Assembly (NCBI RefSeq): GCF_032854445.1
Contig: NC_088302.1
Coordinates: 47,652,521 to 47,716,520, forward strand
DNA: 64,000 nucleotides
DNA from: Liolophura sinensis
Lineage: Eukaryota; Mollusca; Polyplacophora; Chitonida; Chitonidae
Direction: 5' to 3'
The notes under the pieces are model-generated. The model did no database searches. It was given only the letters and a program-made list of their open reading frames with translations, and was not told where the DNA came from. This document shows positions 52,438 through 64,000 of this stretch, piece by piece. The translations under genes were made by a program, and so were the position numbers. Each line of letters opens with the position of its first letter. Within the stretch, counting starts at the first letter, position 1.

Positions 52438-55400
52438 GTGAGACTGTTTTTTTTTATTTTATTTTTTTCTTTTATACCAGAGTACATAACAAATGAGATG
52501 GTGTAATATGTTGTTAATGTATTTGAACACTATGTATGAGGGAAAATAATGTTCTTGTAGATAGTAGAATCCACTTGCTCATCCATGTGTGGAAATTGTG
52601 CTGTAATATCCTTATTTGATTTATTTATTTATTTGAATGGTGTTTTATGCTGTATTCAAGAATATTTCACTTATACGACAGCGGCCAGCATTATGGTGTG
52701 AGGAAAACAGGCAGAGCCAGGAGGAAACCCACGACCATCTGCAGGTTGCTGGCCTTCCTTATTTGAAATGAGCACATGTAGATGTACATTGTTTTATGTG
52801 ATTTGTAGGGAAATTAACCATGTATACTTAAAATATATAATATAAGAAATAATTCGTTTATATATACCAGTGTACGTAAATCATGCAGAATTGGATATTG
52901 TCATTGATACAGCATTAGTGTGATTTTCTGTATGATATTTAGTACGTCTATAGCCATACATTATTAGTGTAAATATGAAAGTAATTACGCCTAAAATTGT
53001 GTTAAAACTGATTTTCATGTTAGCTCAGAAAGCTGCAGATTACTAAACCACTTTTGAATATCACAAGGACTGTAGTTCTTCATCCTTTCCTCAGATTTGT
53101 AGGGTGTTGTTTCAAGCATATTCTAGGGATGTTCTGTGTTGACTGATAAAATTATACTTTTTATGAAGCCCTGAAACTGGCCAATCCAACGAATGTACTT
53201 TCATCTCCAAAATCAAATAAAAAATGTGCATAAATTGCACTGAAAATTGCTCTTTTATATGCAAAATTGTTGAGAAATTAGGTTAAACATCTTTCAACAA
53301 TAATGAAGTCAGACTTAAGTGAAACTTACTCTGTAGAGAAATGAATGGGATGAATGTGCCTTATAATAACAAATGTGTGTCTAGTACCGAGTGTACGTCT
53401 GAACAATGTCACAATTGACTCTAGTTTGTTTATTAAAAAAATGAATAGTGAAATTTATCCATCTAATAAGTGGAGTTTGATGATGTATCAGTTGTTTTAA
53501 TTTCTGTCATATGAAGAATTGTGCTCTTGTGTTTAGATTATTGTTAACTTTAATGTGAAGTGTTCTCAGCAAAGGAACTTAATTTCTCCACACATTATGT
53601 ATACCTGCAATTGTACATGACCAATGCACCTGAAATAACCCTTTTTTTTTTTTTTTTGATAAGGACACCTGATGAATATAAGAAGTCTGTGTGGGCTGAA
53701 ACAGGGAGAGAGCTGCGAATCATGGCTGACAAATTTGCCAAAACCAAAGAGAGACAGATTGTCAGACAGAAGGCCAATGCTGTAAGACATTCATTTTTAA
53801 GATTCTGCTTTATATTTTGGCTTTATACAGCACAGCACAGTGTGTGTCATTAATGCATCATTTTTGTACATTGGCTTAAACTGTTTGGTAGTAATCTGCA
53901 GTTTATTCAAATGAAAATAAAAGATTTAAACTGGGAATATGTGGATTTTTTTTTTTTTTTTTTTTGGTGTTTGCATGCAGCCTGAAATGTCTCTCAGTAT
54001 GAAGAGTACAAATAATCTGTCATACATCTGTGTAGCTTAATAGTGTGTAATAAATTTATGCTGATAATAGATTAAAAAAAATAAGAATTTTTGAAAGCAG
54101 ACATATGCAACTTTAGGTACATAATAGTAACACGCAAAAGTAGTACCTAGTTACTGCTATTATTGCAACTAGACTACATGTATGTGTATGTATATTGAGT
54201 TTAGTTACACACAGTGAACCAGTTTAGATGATGCCAGTGATAGGCCATTAGAGCTAGACTTCAAAGACAAAGCTTGCTGTACCATAATGAATGTGGCACA
54301 CAACTGGTACTGTCAATAACAACCCTCAAATACATACATACATGTATATTTTTGGGAAAACGTTACCAAGCTTTTTTGGTCATACGCAAGTAACATGAGA
54401 CCAAAAATCAATAGTTTTGTCTGATGCAGTATTTTGGTACACATGTACCGTTACCAGGAGTAAGTTCTTGTAAACTGGAAATACACATCAACATATTCAA
54501 GAAAAGACGTTTAGATATAAAACCGTAAGGAAAATATAAGAAACATACAGAAGGATATTTTTATACCATTTACAGAATGAAGAAATAGGTACTCATGATG
54601 ATGGCATGATAAATCTAAAAGAAGGCTTATTCATAGTTTCAAGCATCTGCGTCATTTGCAGGGATCAGAGGTGATTATTAACATGGAGCTAATTTGGTGA
54701 AATGCAGGTTACTCAAATTTGTGATGATCACTTCTGATTACTTTCCGAGAAGAGTTTGTTACTTATAAACTATATTTTTGTTTTTTAATGGGAAAATCTT
54801 ATTCAAGGCCTATCTTTACCTGGTCTAAATTCGCTTTGTCTCATCTCCAGTACTCTAGTCACATGACCAAAGAGTGTGCTAATGATTGGTTTAGAGCAGC
54901 CGTGAGGTCACTGCAGAACTTTGAATTGAGTCCAAATGAGCACTTATGGTTCTTGCTCTAACACTGCTTGACTCTGTAAATTATACAAAATTGATCGATG
55001 GAACTTTTGAAAAAAGAAGAAACTTTTTTAGTGTAAAGAATGTTTTTTTGTTTTGTTTTTTGTACTTGTTAAGGCTGAAGCCAGAATTTAAATTTAATGA
55101 TTTTCGTCTGTATAGATTGTGATCAGCACCGTTCACAGCTCTTGACAGAACAAAGACTAGGGAGTCATAAACAAGTTCACAAAAAGATAATTAAAGGTAA
55201 TTATCTCGCTATGTAAAATTTGACACATAAATGTAGGCGGTGTTCAGTTATCAATGATATGGTCATCTTATAATGAATTACTTTTGACTCATTGATGATC
55301 GTTGCTATATTTAATGATGCGTAAGATCTTATTCAAATTTATCATACAGCATTAAGGCATCGGTAACGGTAAGTTGAAGATGTGTGTATTCAAGTAAAAC

Positions 55401-58400
55401 CAATAGTTTCAAATTGGATAAGTGTTTGTAGGCGGGGTCATACATATAGGATAATGTTACAGTAAGAGTGACGCATAAAATATCGTAGACATGACAAATG
55501 TACAATAAAAAATGTTGTACGCCATTTTGTGAAAAACGCGTCCTGATTTGTACTGTGAAGAGTTATTTGTTAGGTTAACATCTGTTAAATTTGGTAGCTA
55601 GCTTATAATTGTATTATTATTCAATAATTTTATTTTATCTGAAGAGTGAATTTTATGCAAAATAAGTATTACTATTCAATATAACTTACTCTTGAGATTA
55701 TAAAAAATATGTTTGTTATGGGGTAAACCAATTGACACTACATAAAGAGCCCTAATAGGAGTTTCTTAGTTTTATCTCAATGTTAAATTCACTTCTTTAA
55801 AATCACTGTTTTATTTATTTGTTTATTTATTTATTTATTGTATTGGGATGGGCACGTTATGAATTGGTAGTTGATACCTGTTAGATTTTATGTGTGTCAT
55901 GCTTCAGTTGTTAAATTATTGGATTTTGTGTATGAAAAATGTTCTAATGTTCTTCATATGTCCTGAATGAAGAGCTGTAGTCAGGCCTGATACAATCAGA
56001 ATGTGCCATTTGGTCCTAATGTACATTTCTGAGACCCATATACATTGACATGTATGTACACCTGTTTGTAGGAATCGATAAAAGGGTTGATGCAGGGAAG
56101 GTTATTAGGTGCTTCTGTTGTGGCTGCATGTATGTCAGGGGTTATCCAGTGCAGATGCATGCATATGGAGATGGAGTGACAATGCACTTGCGTAGGCTAG
56201 AACAGTGTAAATAGTGCTAGTCTTTTGCGTGCTTAGTGAGGCAAATATGCTGAACAAATTAAACTATGCATTATAGCAGGTGTGTATGTTGCTATTGATT
56301 TCTGTAGTGGTGTGTATACTTGAAAAAAAGTGTAAAATTTAGTATCCTAATAAATGAAATAATCTTTATAAATGAAAAACTGGAAAATAAATGCAGTAGG
56401 TGTGGACATTTATGTTTGGATAAGCTTTGACCTACATGTACATACATGAAAGTAAATAATCGTATCAGTGTAATGTTATGGTGTGATGTGTTTGTGTACA
56501 TGTATACACACATGACAAGGCAGTCTTTAAAAACATGCGTTCAGAACTTTTTTAGTTTTATTGCAATATTATATATGTTCATTTTCAGTTAGAAAAAGTA
56601 ACCTAGCTTGTCTAATACAGCCAGGCTGCACCCAACAAAGAGTTTTTTTAAGGATGGCGTAATGTAATATTTTAATGCTTTTCATTTTATGAAATATTAT
56701 CATGGGAATGAGTGTCCTCATAATTCATATGATGTGCTGGCGTATTTGTGTAGCTGATAACAGAATTTAACACTAATTCGGTGTATTCCTGCAGATGGTA
56801 TCATGTTCATGATGTTAGTGTTTGGAAAATGAAAGTTGTATTAGATTTTGGGTTGATAAGCTTGAAAGATCAGGATTATGTAGAACTGGAATAGCAAGCC
56901 AACAAACTTCAAGATTCTCAATATATAAACTACAGCTAAGTAATCCACTTTCTTATGAATCCCGACCTGTAAATTCCAGTTTTGTCACTGACGTATATGT
57001 GTGATAAGCCATAAGGCAACCGCGAGACTTTGGCTCATTAGAATATTCATGATCTGTGTATTAGCCTGAGTCATTCTAATGGACTGTACCCACCTGTTGA
57101 TATATATATACCATACCTTCTCAATAATTACTCATAAAAGTGAGCAAGTAGATCAGACAAGTCTCCTGCAAAGCACTCACCATGGGTGACGTCGCCATGC
57201 CAGCTGGCTCATACAAAACAACTCACAATGTCATTTTTCAGTACATATAAATGAGCTTGTTTAAAAAAAGAAAAAGATAAAAATACTGATGCTGGAACAT
57301 AAATCTAGTGATAATATATCTTTGCTATTTCCTTTCCCACAACACTTACCATGCTGTTTTCTGGATTGTGTTCTACAAACTATGCTATCCAATATTTAAA
57401 GTCAGTGGTTGTGTGGCATTATTTACAGGGAAGCATTCAACACTCCAGTGCATTAGGCTGTATATTCGCAGGATTGTCTTGAATCTAACGACGGCGTCTT
57501 CCCCACTGGTGTATGTGGTCCATACAAGAATGGAACACTGATGATTGCAGTTTGACCATTGAAATAATCACGCTGCCTTGCACATGTGGATAAAACACCC
57601 ATGACGATAATGCACGTCAATTTGAGGCAGACTTTCTATTCATTACAGACCACATGTCTACTTTGGCGGGAATGACAAGTAATTAGGTTTCAAATTTTGA
57701 GAACCACATGTTTTGAAAACATGTCATGTGTATCCAACGAAAGATTCTATTGGCCGACATTCAGTTGAACACAGCTAATCAATACATATGTTACAAATGC
57801 AGTGTTCCCATGTGTTACAAGCGAAATTCCGGATATGTCTGTTTTCTGCAATTTTGTAGTTAACATAGGTCCACCAATGTGTGCAGAGTTGTAAACAACA
57901 TTGGCATGATTGAAAAACAGCCGTCCAATCACACAAAAAGTTAAATCTTTTCAAAACCCCACAGTGTCTCTTCCCGTCTTGCCAGTCTGGTGAGGCTCAC
58001 TGAGGTGTGACAGAAATGTGAACTGCTGTCACTGATCAACTACCGGTAATCGCCTACTCTCCACAGAGAGTATACTACTTAAGACAACAGCCCCTGCAAG
58101 GCATCATGGTATACATATTTAAAAAATGCATCTGAAATTATGAGAGTGTACAGTCCATGTATATTTCCTTGGCCACATATCAATTACTGAACACCTGTGT
58201 AAAAGTGCAGGTGCACTGGCCTGAAATGGACCCGGGTTAACTGCTCTTATGATGAGCAATTTGTAAATCTCTCCAGAGCAAGGTGTATGAACATTCTTTC
58301 TGCATGGTTGAGAAAGGAAAAGGTACACTACAGTATAAAAATTGATAACTTATACAGATTGATTACCAGTTTTTGTATGTTGCATATTGCATATATACAT

Positions 58401-61400
58401 GTAGTACATTATATTGAAAAATGAAATGTATTTTTAACTATTCTTATATATTCTCATATGCCTATAAGACTTCCATAATAAGATAATATTTATTTATTTA
58501 TTTATTTATTTGACTTGTGTGTTATGCTGTACTATGAATATTTCACTTATACGTGAGCAGCCAGCACTATGGTGGAAGGAAACCATTCAGAGCCCGGGGG
58601 AACCCATAGGCATCACCTCATGGTTTCATTTATTTGAATAGATAACACGTTTTTGTTGTCTGAAGATAACCTTTGTGCCAATATACATGTATGTACTGAT
58701 GATGTACATCAAAGTGAATTTATTTTGTGGACAAGAGCATTTTTAGGGCTATATAACTATATTTTAAACCTCCATTTTTAATACCCATATGTATGTATAT
58801 ATCATGTAAGAAAATAAATACCCTTCAATGCAATGACACAATAAGAGTGAATGCTTAAATATACAGATGATAAATCTTTATTTTGGATGCATCACTACGG
58901 GCACTTGTCAGACGATTTTGTTATGGTTTTGTATAGTAGAGTAAAGGTAGGTGTGGCTTTATTTGTTGTCACACGTCAGAGCTGGGTTTCCTGTCTGAAC
59001 TTTCATGCTGACTCAAGCATGTCATTTGAAGTATTTTTATCAAAGGGAAATCCCTTGTAACTAAAAATATATCACTTCAAAGGAAATATTACTAAGCCAT
59101 AATGAAATTGGGCTGTAGGAATTCACACTGATATCAGTATTTTAGGTATGTTGACAGAACGATTAATATTCATCTGTTGGATAAACTTAAATGTAACTGC
59201 ACATGTCACTGAAGGTTGGGTGTTCATGTGCAAAAAAAATTGAGGAAGTAGGGTATTCTTGCAGAAGACAAACGCAGCTATTTTTAATATAACACAATGT
59301 TATGTTGCTTGACCATATTAAAAAATGACTTGAAAAATTGGCTCCAGGTCAGGAGTGCTCAGACTACATGTCACTCATGTTTTTTCCATTTATACACAGT
59401 CATGTTATATACAGTGTATTTGTGTTGGTGTATGTCATAGCTTCCGATGGCCATGGCTTTTTTATTCAAAATTTAGAATTACTTGTACTATAAAAAGAAA
59501 GTACATTATAGTGAAGCTTTATTTTTGATTAAATTCAAACTAACAGAGTACATCTGTACTGCATATATAATATGTTTTAGAATGGTAATTTTGTATATAC
59601 AGGGTGGAGCAAAAATCTGGACCCATAGGCATTTTATTATATAACAATTTACAATAAGTGCAGGATCAGTTGAAGTTTTTCTTCTCCCACTACAGGGTCA
59701 GTCGTGGACGCTTCCTGTTTCTTTAAAATAAGTGAAAGTTTTGCTGACAGTTCTGTGTGTAATTGGTTGCCTATTCGGGTACTTAGCATTAAAAATATCT
59801 GTGACTGCGAGCCGTCCTTTGCATACAAAAGCACAAGTGCTACTTCTTCTGGAATTGTTAGCTTCTCTGCCATGGGTAACAATCTGAAAGATAATAAATA
59901 AAATTATTAAAACTATACATGATACTTAAATGATCAAAATTATGTAAAAAAAAAATGAATGGAAAAATTCTATAGTAAATTACCTATGGGTGCAGACTTT
60001 TGCTCCACCCTGTATATCGAGTCCACTTTTTCATAGCTGCATATGATCATTGTCATATTAGCCATAGAAGTGTAACGTACACTAAGACTGAATTCATTCG
60101 TGTATATTGTGTGCCTGCCACTGTCAAAATTGTCTAGTATTAATTATGTACTGATAAATTTTACATTAAAATTAATTGCTTTTGTTGGCAAGTTTACATA
60201 GATGGGTTATATACTGTGTTATTATTTGCCTGTTGGAGGTACATATCACAGGTCAATATCTTGACTGCTTGGTTGCCATGGCTACCGTGGGTATTTGCAG
60301 AGCTGATGTCATGTTGGGTATGTGAAGACTGTGTATGTATCTTATTGTACTTGCACAGGCTAGCCCTGCCCCTGCTGCATCAGTCACTGACATGTACAGA
60401 CAGCTAGTGAGTGGCCTGTGTAGATGGGGCACCACCCTCCTACCCACAACCCTCACCACCACCCCAAACACACACATAGGGGGATGCTGTGAGGATTAAG
60501 GGTGTTACCACCCAGATAAAACTTTTGATGTGTAAGTTTCAAATGAAGAGGCTTTTCTAAATTACATGTATTATTCTCTTGACACTTTGATCATGTTTGG
60601 CGTTTAGTAGATTTTTGTCTACATCATACATGTACAGGTGTATGTGAAGTCCAATACATGCATGACTTCATAGTTTGGCAAATCTAACTTAGAAAGCTTG
60701 ATACAGTACTTGTATACATGTATAACCTGCTCTAACTAGCCAACATGCACTTAATATTTAATAGAATGAATTTAGTAACCAAAAGCCAATAATGAATTGT
60801 TTAATACAATAATTTGTTGTTCAACGTTCTCATATTTTTTTGCCATCTGTAATCTTTCAGTTCTTTATTTCTTCCTTTTTCTCTCTCTCTCTCTTTTTTA
60901 GTAAAATTTGCCAGTATTATCTGTGTGGGAAATGCCCAATTACAATCAGTGTACATTTGATCTAATTATACAGCAAAAATGAAAATAGTAGGTTATTAGG
61001 CATTATCTAATTTGACGTGTCCCTATTATATACTTACATTGATATACACGTATTTGGTGTCTGTTGCACATGCTACACATATTAACAAATATTGTGATTC
61101 TGTTCCAATATACAGTAATTCTTACACCTTTTCGCATGTTGGCAAGATGTCTATTCAGGCGTATTCTGTACGCATTATTATGTGTTAACTGATAAAATTA
61201 TGCTTTTTGTGAAGCCCTGAAATTGTTAAAACCAACCAATGTAATTTTGTCCCCAATTAAAGATTTGCATGAGTTGCGCTGAAAGTTGCTCTTTCATATG
61301 CGTAAGGTTGAGGAATTATGGTACCCTGATACATAAAAAAAATCTTTACTCAAATAAATTTATTAAAGATGCATTACATTCTTATTCAGAACACTAGTAT

Positions 61401-62628
61401 GCATTTTTAAGATATACACCAAGAGCTGGTCCCAAATACCCATTATGGGAAAGTATTTCACATATCCTTTTCTCCTGAAAAAAAATAAAAAATATTGAAG
61501 ACCATACTTGCAAATAAGTTTTCAAACGATTTCATCCGATTTTGGCATCATTTTTATGTTTTCTTCTAGTTCATGTTTTAGATTTTTATAACCTTGATTA
61601 CAAGATAATGCATTCATGACTTCACAAAAATATATGTAAACTTACAGAGATACAGAATCAGCGCTGATTAGCTGACAGTGGAGATGAGGTTTCCTGCATT
61701 AAATCTTGTAGCCTTGGTCACGCTTGAAAAAATGTACCATACCTAAAATTCATTGTGGGCAAGGCACAGCCTGGGCTTGCCTATCTCCCACATGGTTTGT
61801 GTTTTCTTCTGGGATTTTATTACAAATTAATTAGCTTTATTAAGCTATGATTATTATTGTCTTTTATGGAACTTTTATAATAGAATGTATATGATCATTT
61901 TTTTCTTATTTAATTGCCAGGTAAGCATGTGGGGGATAACAAAGGAGAAGTTTCTCTCCTTACTATCGAGCCTGTTTAACGAGGGTGGCGTTACCAAAGA
62001 GAGGATCATGGTCCTGTTTTTCTTCTGCTCGGACCTTGCCATACGATCATTGAGGCAGAACGCATTAAATATGTTCAAGATGTTTCTGGAGTGGTCACTA
62101 GCTTACGTGGCAGAACAGGTGTGTGCCTGGGTGCAGGAGCATGGAGGTTGGGTGAGTGCAGTTTTAACACTTAACACAACAGTGTGCATTCCTTTCACGT
62201 TAATATTTATTTCATCAGAATTTAAACTTATTGAGGGTGGAAACAGGAGTTAGCAGTAAAACTTCATGTAGCAGTATGGGAAACAGAAGAATACCTAGCC
62301 GGGTATGGAATCTCCTGCATGTGACTTATACTGTTCATGTTAAGCCAGAAATTGCACAGGTCGCCTCTTTACTGTAGTATGGATTTTCTACTGTCCTGTT
62401 TATCCAAACTTTTTCTATGTACATTGTAGCTACAGTCTTCCTGAATGCACGTGGGAGGATATATTCTGAACACCTGTTGCTGTTTCCTGTTTTGAAATTG
62501 TGTCCTGTTTGTTTCAGGGTGCTGTTCTTGTAGATGGGTCCATTCAGCTGTTTCAGCGAGTACTTGTGGGATTGAGTATACTGGTGGTCTCCTATGGATT
62601 CTACAAGTTGATTCGCAAAGGATCGTGA
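52130..62628 (+). CDS. Multidomain Bcl-2 family protein (BAX/BAK-type layout), five coding exons
   Basis: Coding exons: 52130-52437, 53664-53781, 60359-60406, 61921-62151, 62518-62628; 271 aa, or 255 without the 48-nt exon. All junctions are GT-AG and in phase. A non-coding exon ends at 51255, and exon 2 begins at 51917. Domains: disordered Ser/Arg-rich N-terminus (1-65), helix 1 (about 70-90), BH3 (about 113-127, GRELRIMADKF), BH1 (176-195), BH2 (228-240, WVQEHGGWGAVLVD), and a C-terminal hydrophobic anchor (about 250-267) ending in RKGS. The layout matches pore-forming or regulatory Bcl-2 proteins of the mitochondrial outer membrane, which control apoptosis. BH1 lacks NWGR, and BH3 has LxxxAD instead of LxxxGD. 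Pro- or anti-apoptotic type cannot be decided by eye. Confidence 0.85.
52615..52760 (-). mobile_element. SINE family A, truncated copy
   Basis: TTTATTTATTTATTTGAATG, GTGTTTTATGCTGTATTCAA, AGCGGCCAGCATTATGGTGT, ending at CATCTGCAGGTTGCTGGCC; no head. Confidence 0.88.
53090..53290. repeat. Dispersed repeat in Bcl-2 gene, copy 1
   Basis: CTGATAAAATTATACTTTTT, GAAGCCCTGAAACTG and TTGCTCTTTTATATGC occur in the same order and spacing at 61.13-61.33 kb. Confidence 0.8.
53664..53781 (+). CDS. Bcl-2 gene, BH3 exon
   Basis: Acceptor after a long T tract, TTTTGATAAG|GACACC; donor AATGCT|GTAAGA. It encodes TPDEYKKSVWAETGRELRIM then ADKFAKTKERQIVRQKANA. The amphipathic GRELRIMAD is the BH3 helix, with Asp kept and the preceding Gly replaced by Ala. 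Confidence 0.9.
58480..58625 (-). mobile_element. SINE family A, truncated copy
   Basis: A (TTTA)n run, GACTTGTGTGTTATGCTGTA, AATATTTCACTTATACGTGA and CCGGGGGAACCCAT; the head is missing. Confidence 0.8.
59596..60016 (-). mobile_element. Mariner-like miniature element with transposase HTH remnant
   Basis: The left end is TATACAGGGTGGAGCAAAAA then TCTGGACCCATAGG. The right end is its reverse complement with about three mismatches (CCTATGGGTGCAGACTTTTG then CTCCACCCTGTATA). Terminal TA on each side fits the TA target of the Tc1/mariner group. Inside, the - strand frame 59882-59649 reads MAEKLTIPEEVALVLLYAKD and on. It resembles the N-terminal helix-turn-helix of mariner-related transposases, with the catalytic part missing. 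About 420 bp in total. Confidence 0.8.
60359..60406 (+). CDS. Bcl-2 gene, probable 48-nt microexon
   Basis: Acceptor TATTGTACTTGCACAG|GCT has a good pyrimidine tract, and donor CAGCTA|GTGAGT is near consensus. The 16 codons ASPAPAASVTDMYRQL keep the frame (phase 0 at both ends). MYRQL next to VSMWGITKEKF resembles the YR-hydrophobic helix between BH3 and BH1 in BAX/BOK-type proteins. It may be constitutive or alternative. Confidence 0.55.
61130..61330. repeat. Dispersed repeat in Bcl-2 gene, copy 2
   Basis: CTGATAAAATTATGCTTTTT, GAAGCCCTGAAATTG and TTGCTCTTTCATATGC match the 53.1 kb copy, same orientation, with moderate divergence. Confidence 0.8.
61921..62151 (+). CDS. Bcl-2 gene, BH1-BH2 exon
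   Basis: Acceptor TTAATTGCCAG|GTAAGC and donor GGTTGG|GTGAGT; 77 codons. BH1: SLFNEGGVTKERIMVLFFF. The usual N-W-G-R is T-K-E-R, so only the Arg is kept. BH2 opens at CAWVQEHGGW and is completed by the next exon. Splitting the Bcl-2 core within BH2 is the conserved intron position of this family. Confidence 0.93.
62518..62628 (+). CDS. Bcl-2 gene, last exon (membrane anchor)
   Basis: Acceptor CTGTTTGTTTCAG|GGTGC; stop TGA at 62626-62628. It completes BH2 (GAVLVD), then encodes VLVGLSILVVSYGFYKLI and RKGS. A short hydrophobic helix followed by a basic tip is the standard mitochondrial tail anchor. Confidence 0.92.
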   Translation, partial: GAVLVDGSIQLFQRVLVGLSILVVSYGFYKLIRKGS

Positions 62629-62714
62629 TTGTACTACCCACAATCCCATTCAGTCATGTCGCACTATCACATTCATAAGCACATACATTTGTCATTCACA
62701 TGGATTCATGTACC

Positions 62715-62720
62715 AATAAA
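62715..62720 (+). terminator. Proximal poly(A) signal, Bcl-2 gene
   Basis: AATAAA 87 bases after the stop codon. Confidence 0.45.
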
Positions 62721-63804
62721 TAATCGTTTTTTTTTTTTTACATGAAATTTAGAGAGGACCGATAGGTATGGACACTGTTGGGTCAGATTTGGTGTCCATG
62801 TGAACTACCTATTTAAAGTGAAATGTCTCTTGTGAGACAGTATTTTGTATAAAATGTTTTGAAGAGAATTTTGTGCATCAGAAGTTGTTTGAATTCCATG
62901 TCTACAAGCCATGTACATGTATATTAATGGTCTCATTGAGTTTAATTTTACTGTTATAACAATTGGATTTCAAAGTTTGCTTTAAATACTAATTGGCATG
63001 CAAAGTGTCACAGTTTGTTTTGGATGTGTCAAGTTTGATATTGTTGATAAATTGAGAAATGTATGTATGTTTTTGTGTTTTTGGATATTTGAAACTTGTT
63101 TATTTACCATTGAAGAATCACAATTATGTTCAGTGAATGTTGGCACTTAAATAATCAGTGTTTTCAAATTATGATTAAGAGCAGATGTAATAGATACCAT
63201 GACAGTCTTGGAAAATAATACCTTTGTTCAACCTTGGCAACTTTGATAAGAAATATCAAATGGTGTGGGTTAATCAAAACATGTGAGACTTTGTCAAGTT
63301 TGATACTTTAGCTAAAATAGTTTAAAAATCCCTTGGCTACTTTGACAGACCAACCATACACTGTGAATACTTTATACGCCCTGATTACGACTTCAACCAG
63401 ATATTATGACAAATAGATGCAAGATTTATTGTAAAGTTAAAATTTGAAATGACTGATAGACTTGTCAGTAATTTTTACAATAGTATTGGAACCCCTTGAC
63501 TGAATTGTACATAAACTTTGTAAATGTCAATAGCAAATAGTGTGATGATTTTCTGAATTACTGGTATGTACTATAGCCATGTTGTGTGCTTTGTGATGTG
63601 TGACATTGGCTTGTAACTTATTGTTGACTGATCTGGTGTGTTGCCTGGTGATCTTTGCTCGTGTACCGGTAATGTGGCAGGTGTGTGATCTTTTTAGACA
63701 TGTGACTCAACTTTCAGGGTGTTTTTCTCGTTATTGGAAAGCATGAAACCAAAGTACATTTCAGAGACTGTTACCTAAAACCCAGTGTGCAACAGAAAGG
63801 AAAC

Positions 63805-63810
63805 AATAAA
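63805..63810 (+). terminator. Distal poly(A) signal, Bcl-2 gene
   Basis: AATAAA in GGAAACAATAAACTG, about 1.2 kb after the stop codon, giving a long 3' untranslated region with no other feature seen. Confidence 0.45.
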
Positions 63811-64000
63811 CTGTAATGGAAACGAGAATTAGCGAGAACAAGCTTGTTGTATGAAGTTGCATTTTCTGATTTTTAGGAAACAGTGTTCTGGTTTTTCAGT
63901 CCCTGTCTTGTATTCTATACTTTTCCTTTATGCTTTGCAGAGATTTTGCTTTCAACCAAATAATGATATAGTTTTTGTCAAAGATACTCCAATAGTCATA

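Larger units (their letters stand above)
53782..60358. other. Bcl-2 gene large intron (6.6 kb)
   Basis: Apart from the SINE copy at 58.5 kb and the mariner-like element at 59.6 kb, no exon or protein-coding signal was found. A TATATATATACCATACC string at about 57.1 kb precedes a 22-codon frame with a good start context (CACCATGG). Confidence 0.6.

Overview
The window is animal nuclear DNA: intron-rich, AT-rich, with GT-AG introns and long tandem arrays. It carries many tRNA-derived SINEs and frequent TACATGTA-type strings. Together with the repeat types this suggests a lophotrochozoan marine invertebrate, most likely a mollusc. That taxonomic call is inference; no species marker is present.

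Three real protein-coding genes can be rebuilt by joining exons in phase. (1) A FAM174-type small single-pass membrane protein lies on the + strand (4813-7642, two coding exons, 136 aa). (2) A PWWP3A/B-like (MUM1/EXPAND1-like) chromatin protein lies on the - strand (48266 down to 17545, 14 coding exons, 801 aa). It has one PWWP domain at the N-terminus and a second in the middle, followed by the family's helical C-terminal domain; all exon phases match. (3) A multidomain Bcl-2 family protein lies on the + strand (52130-62628, five coding exons, 271 aa). It has recognisable BH3, BH1 and BH2 regions and a C-terminal membrane anchor. Genes 2 and 3 are head to head and appear to share a promoter near 50.97-51.25 kb.

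Much of the rest is mobile or repetitive DNA. At 0.25-2.1 kb is a frameshifted relic of a multicopy uncharacterised protein family marked by an HGKGAPDG-type motif. At 7.7-9.1 kb is an element with TTAA-flanked inverted ends. At 12.1 kb is a foldback element, and at 59.6-60.0 kb a short mariner-like element keeping a transposase helix-turn-helix remnant. The large intron 4 of the PWWP gene (31.9-42.9 kb) holds two same-strand non-LTR retrotransposons of L1/Tx1 type. Both sit inside one TCTA microsatellite: a 6.1 kb copy with a frameshifted ORF2, and a 2.6 kb copy whose 3.5 kb internal deletion fuses ORF1 in frame to the ORF2 C-terminus. The last PWWP-gene intron carries a 3.2 kb array of a 37-bp repeat. 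Other arrays have periods of 58, 53, 51, 44 and 43 bp. At least ten SINE copies of one family and three copies from two others are scattered through introns and intergenic DNA.

The strongest candidates for something undescribed are the microsatellite-resident LINE pair with its in-frame fusion derivative, the Bcl-2 protein with a non-canonical BH1 (TKER in place of NWGR), and the near-perfect 64-nt hairpin at 31.4 kb.
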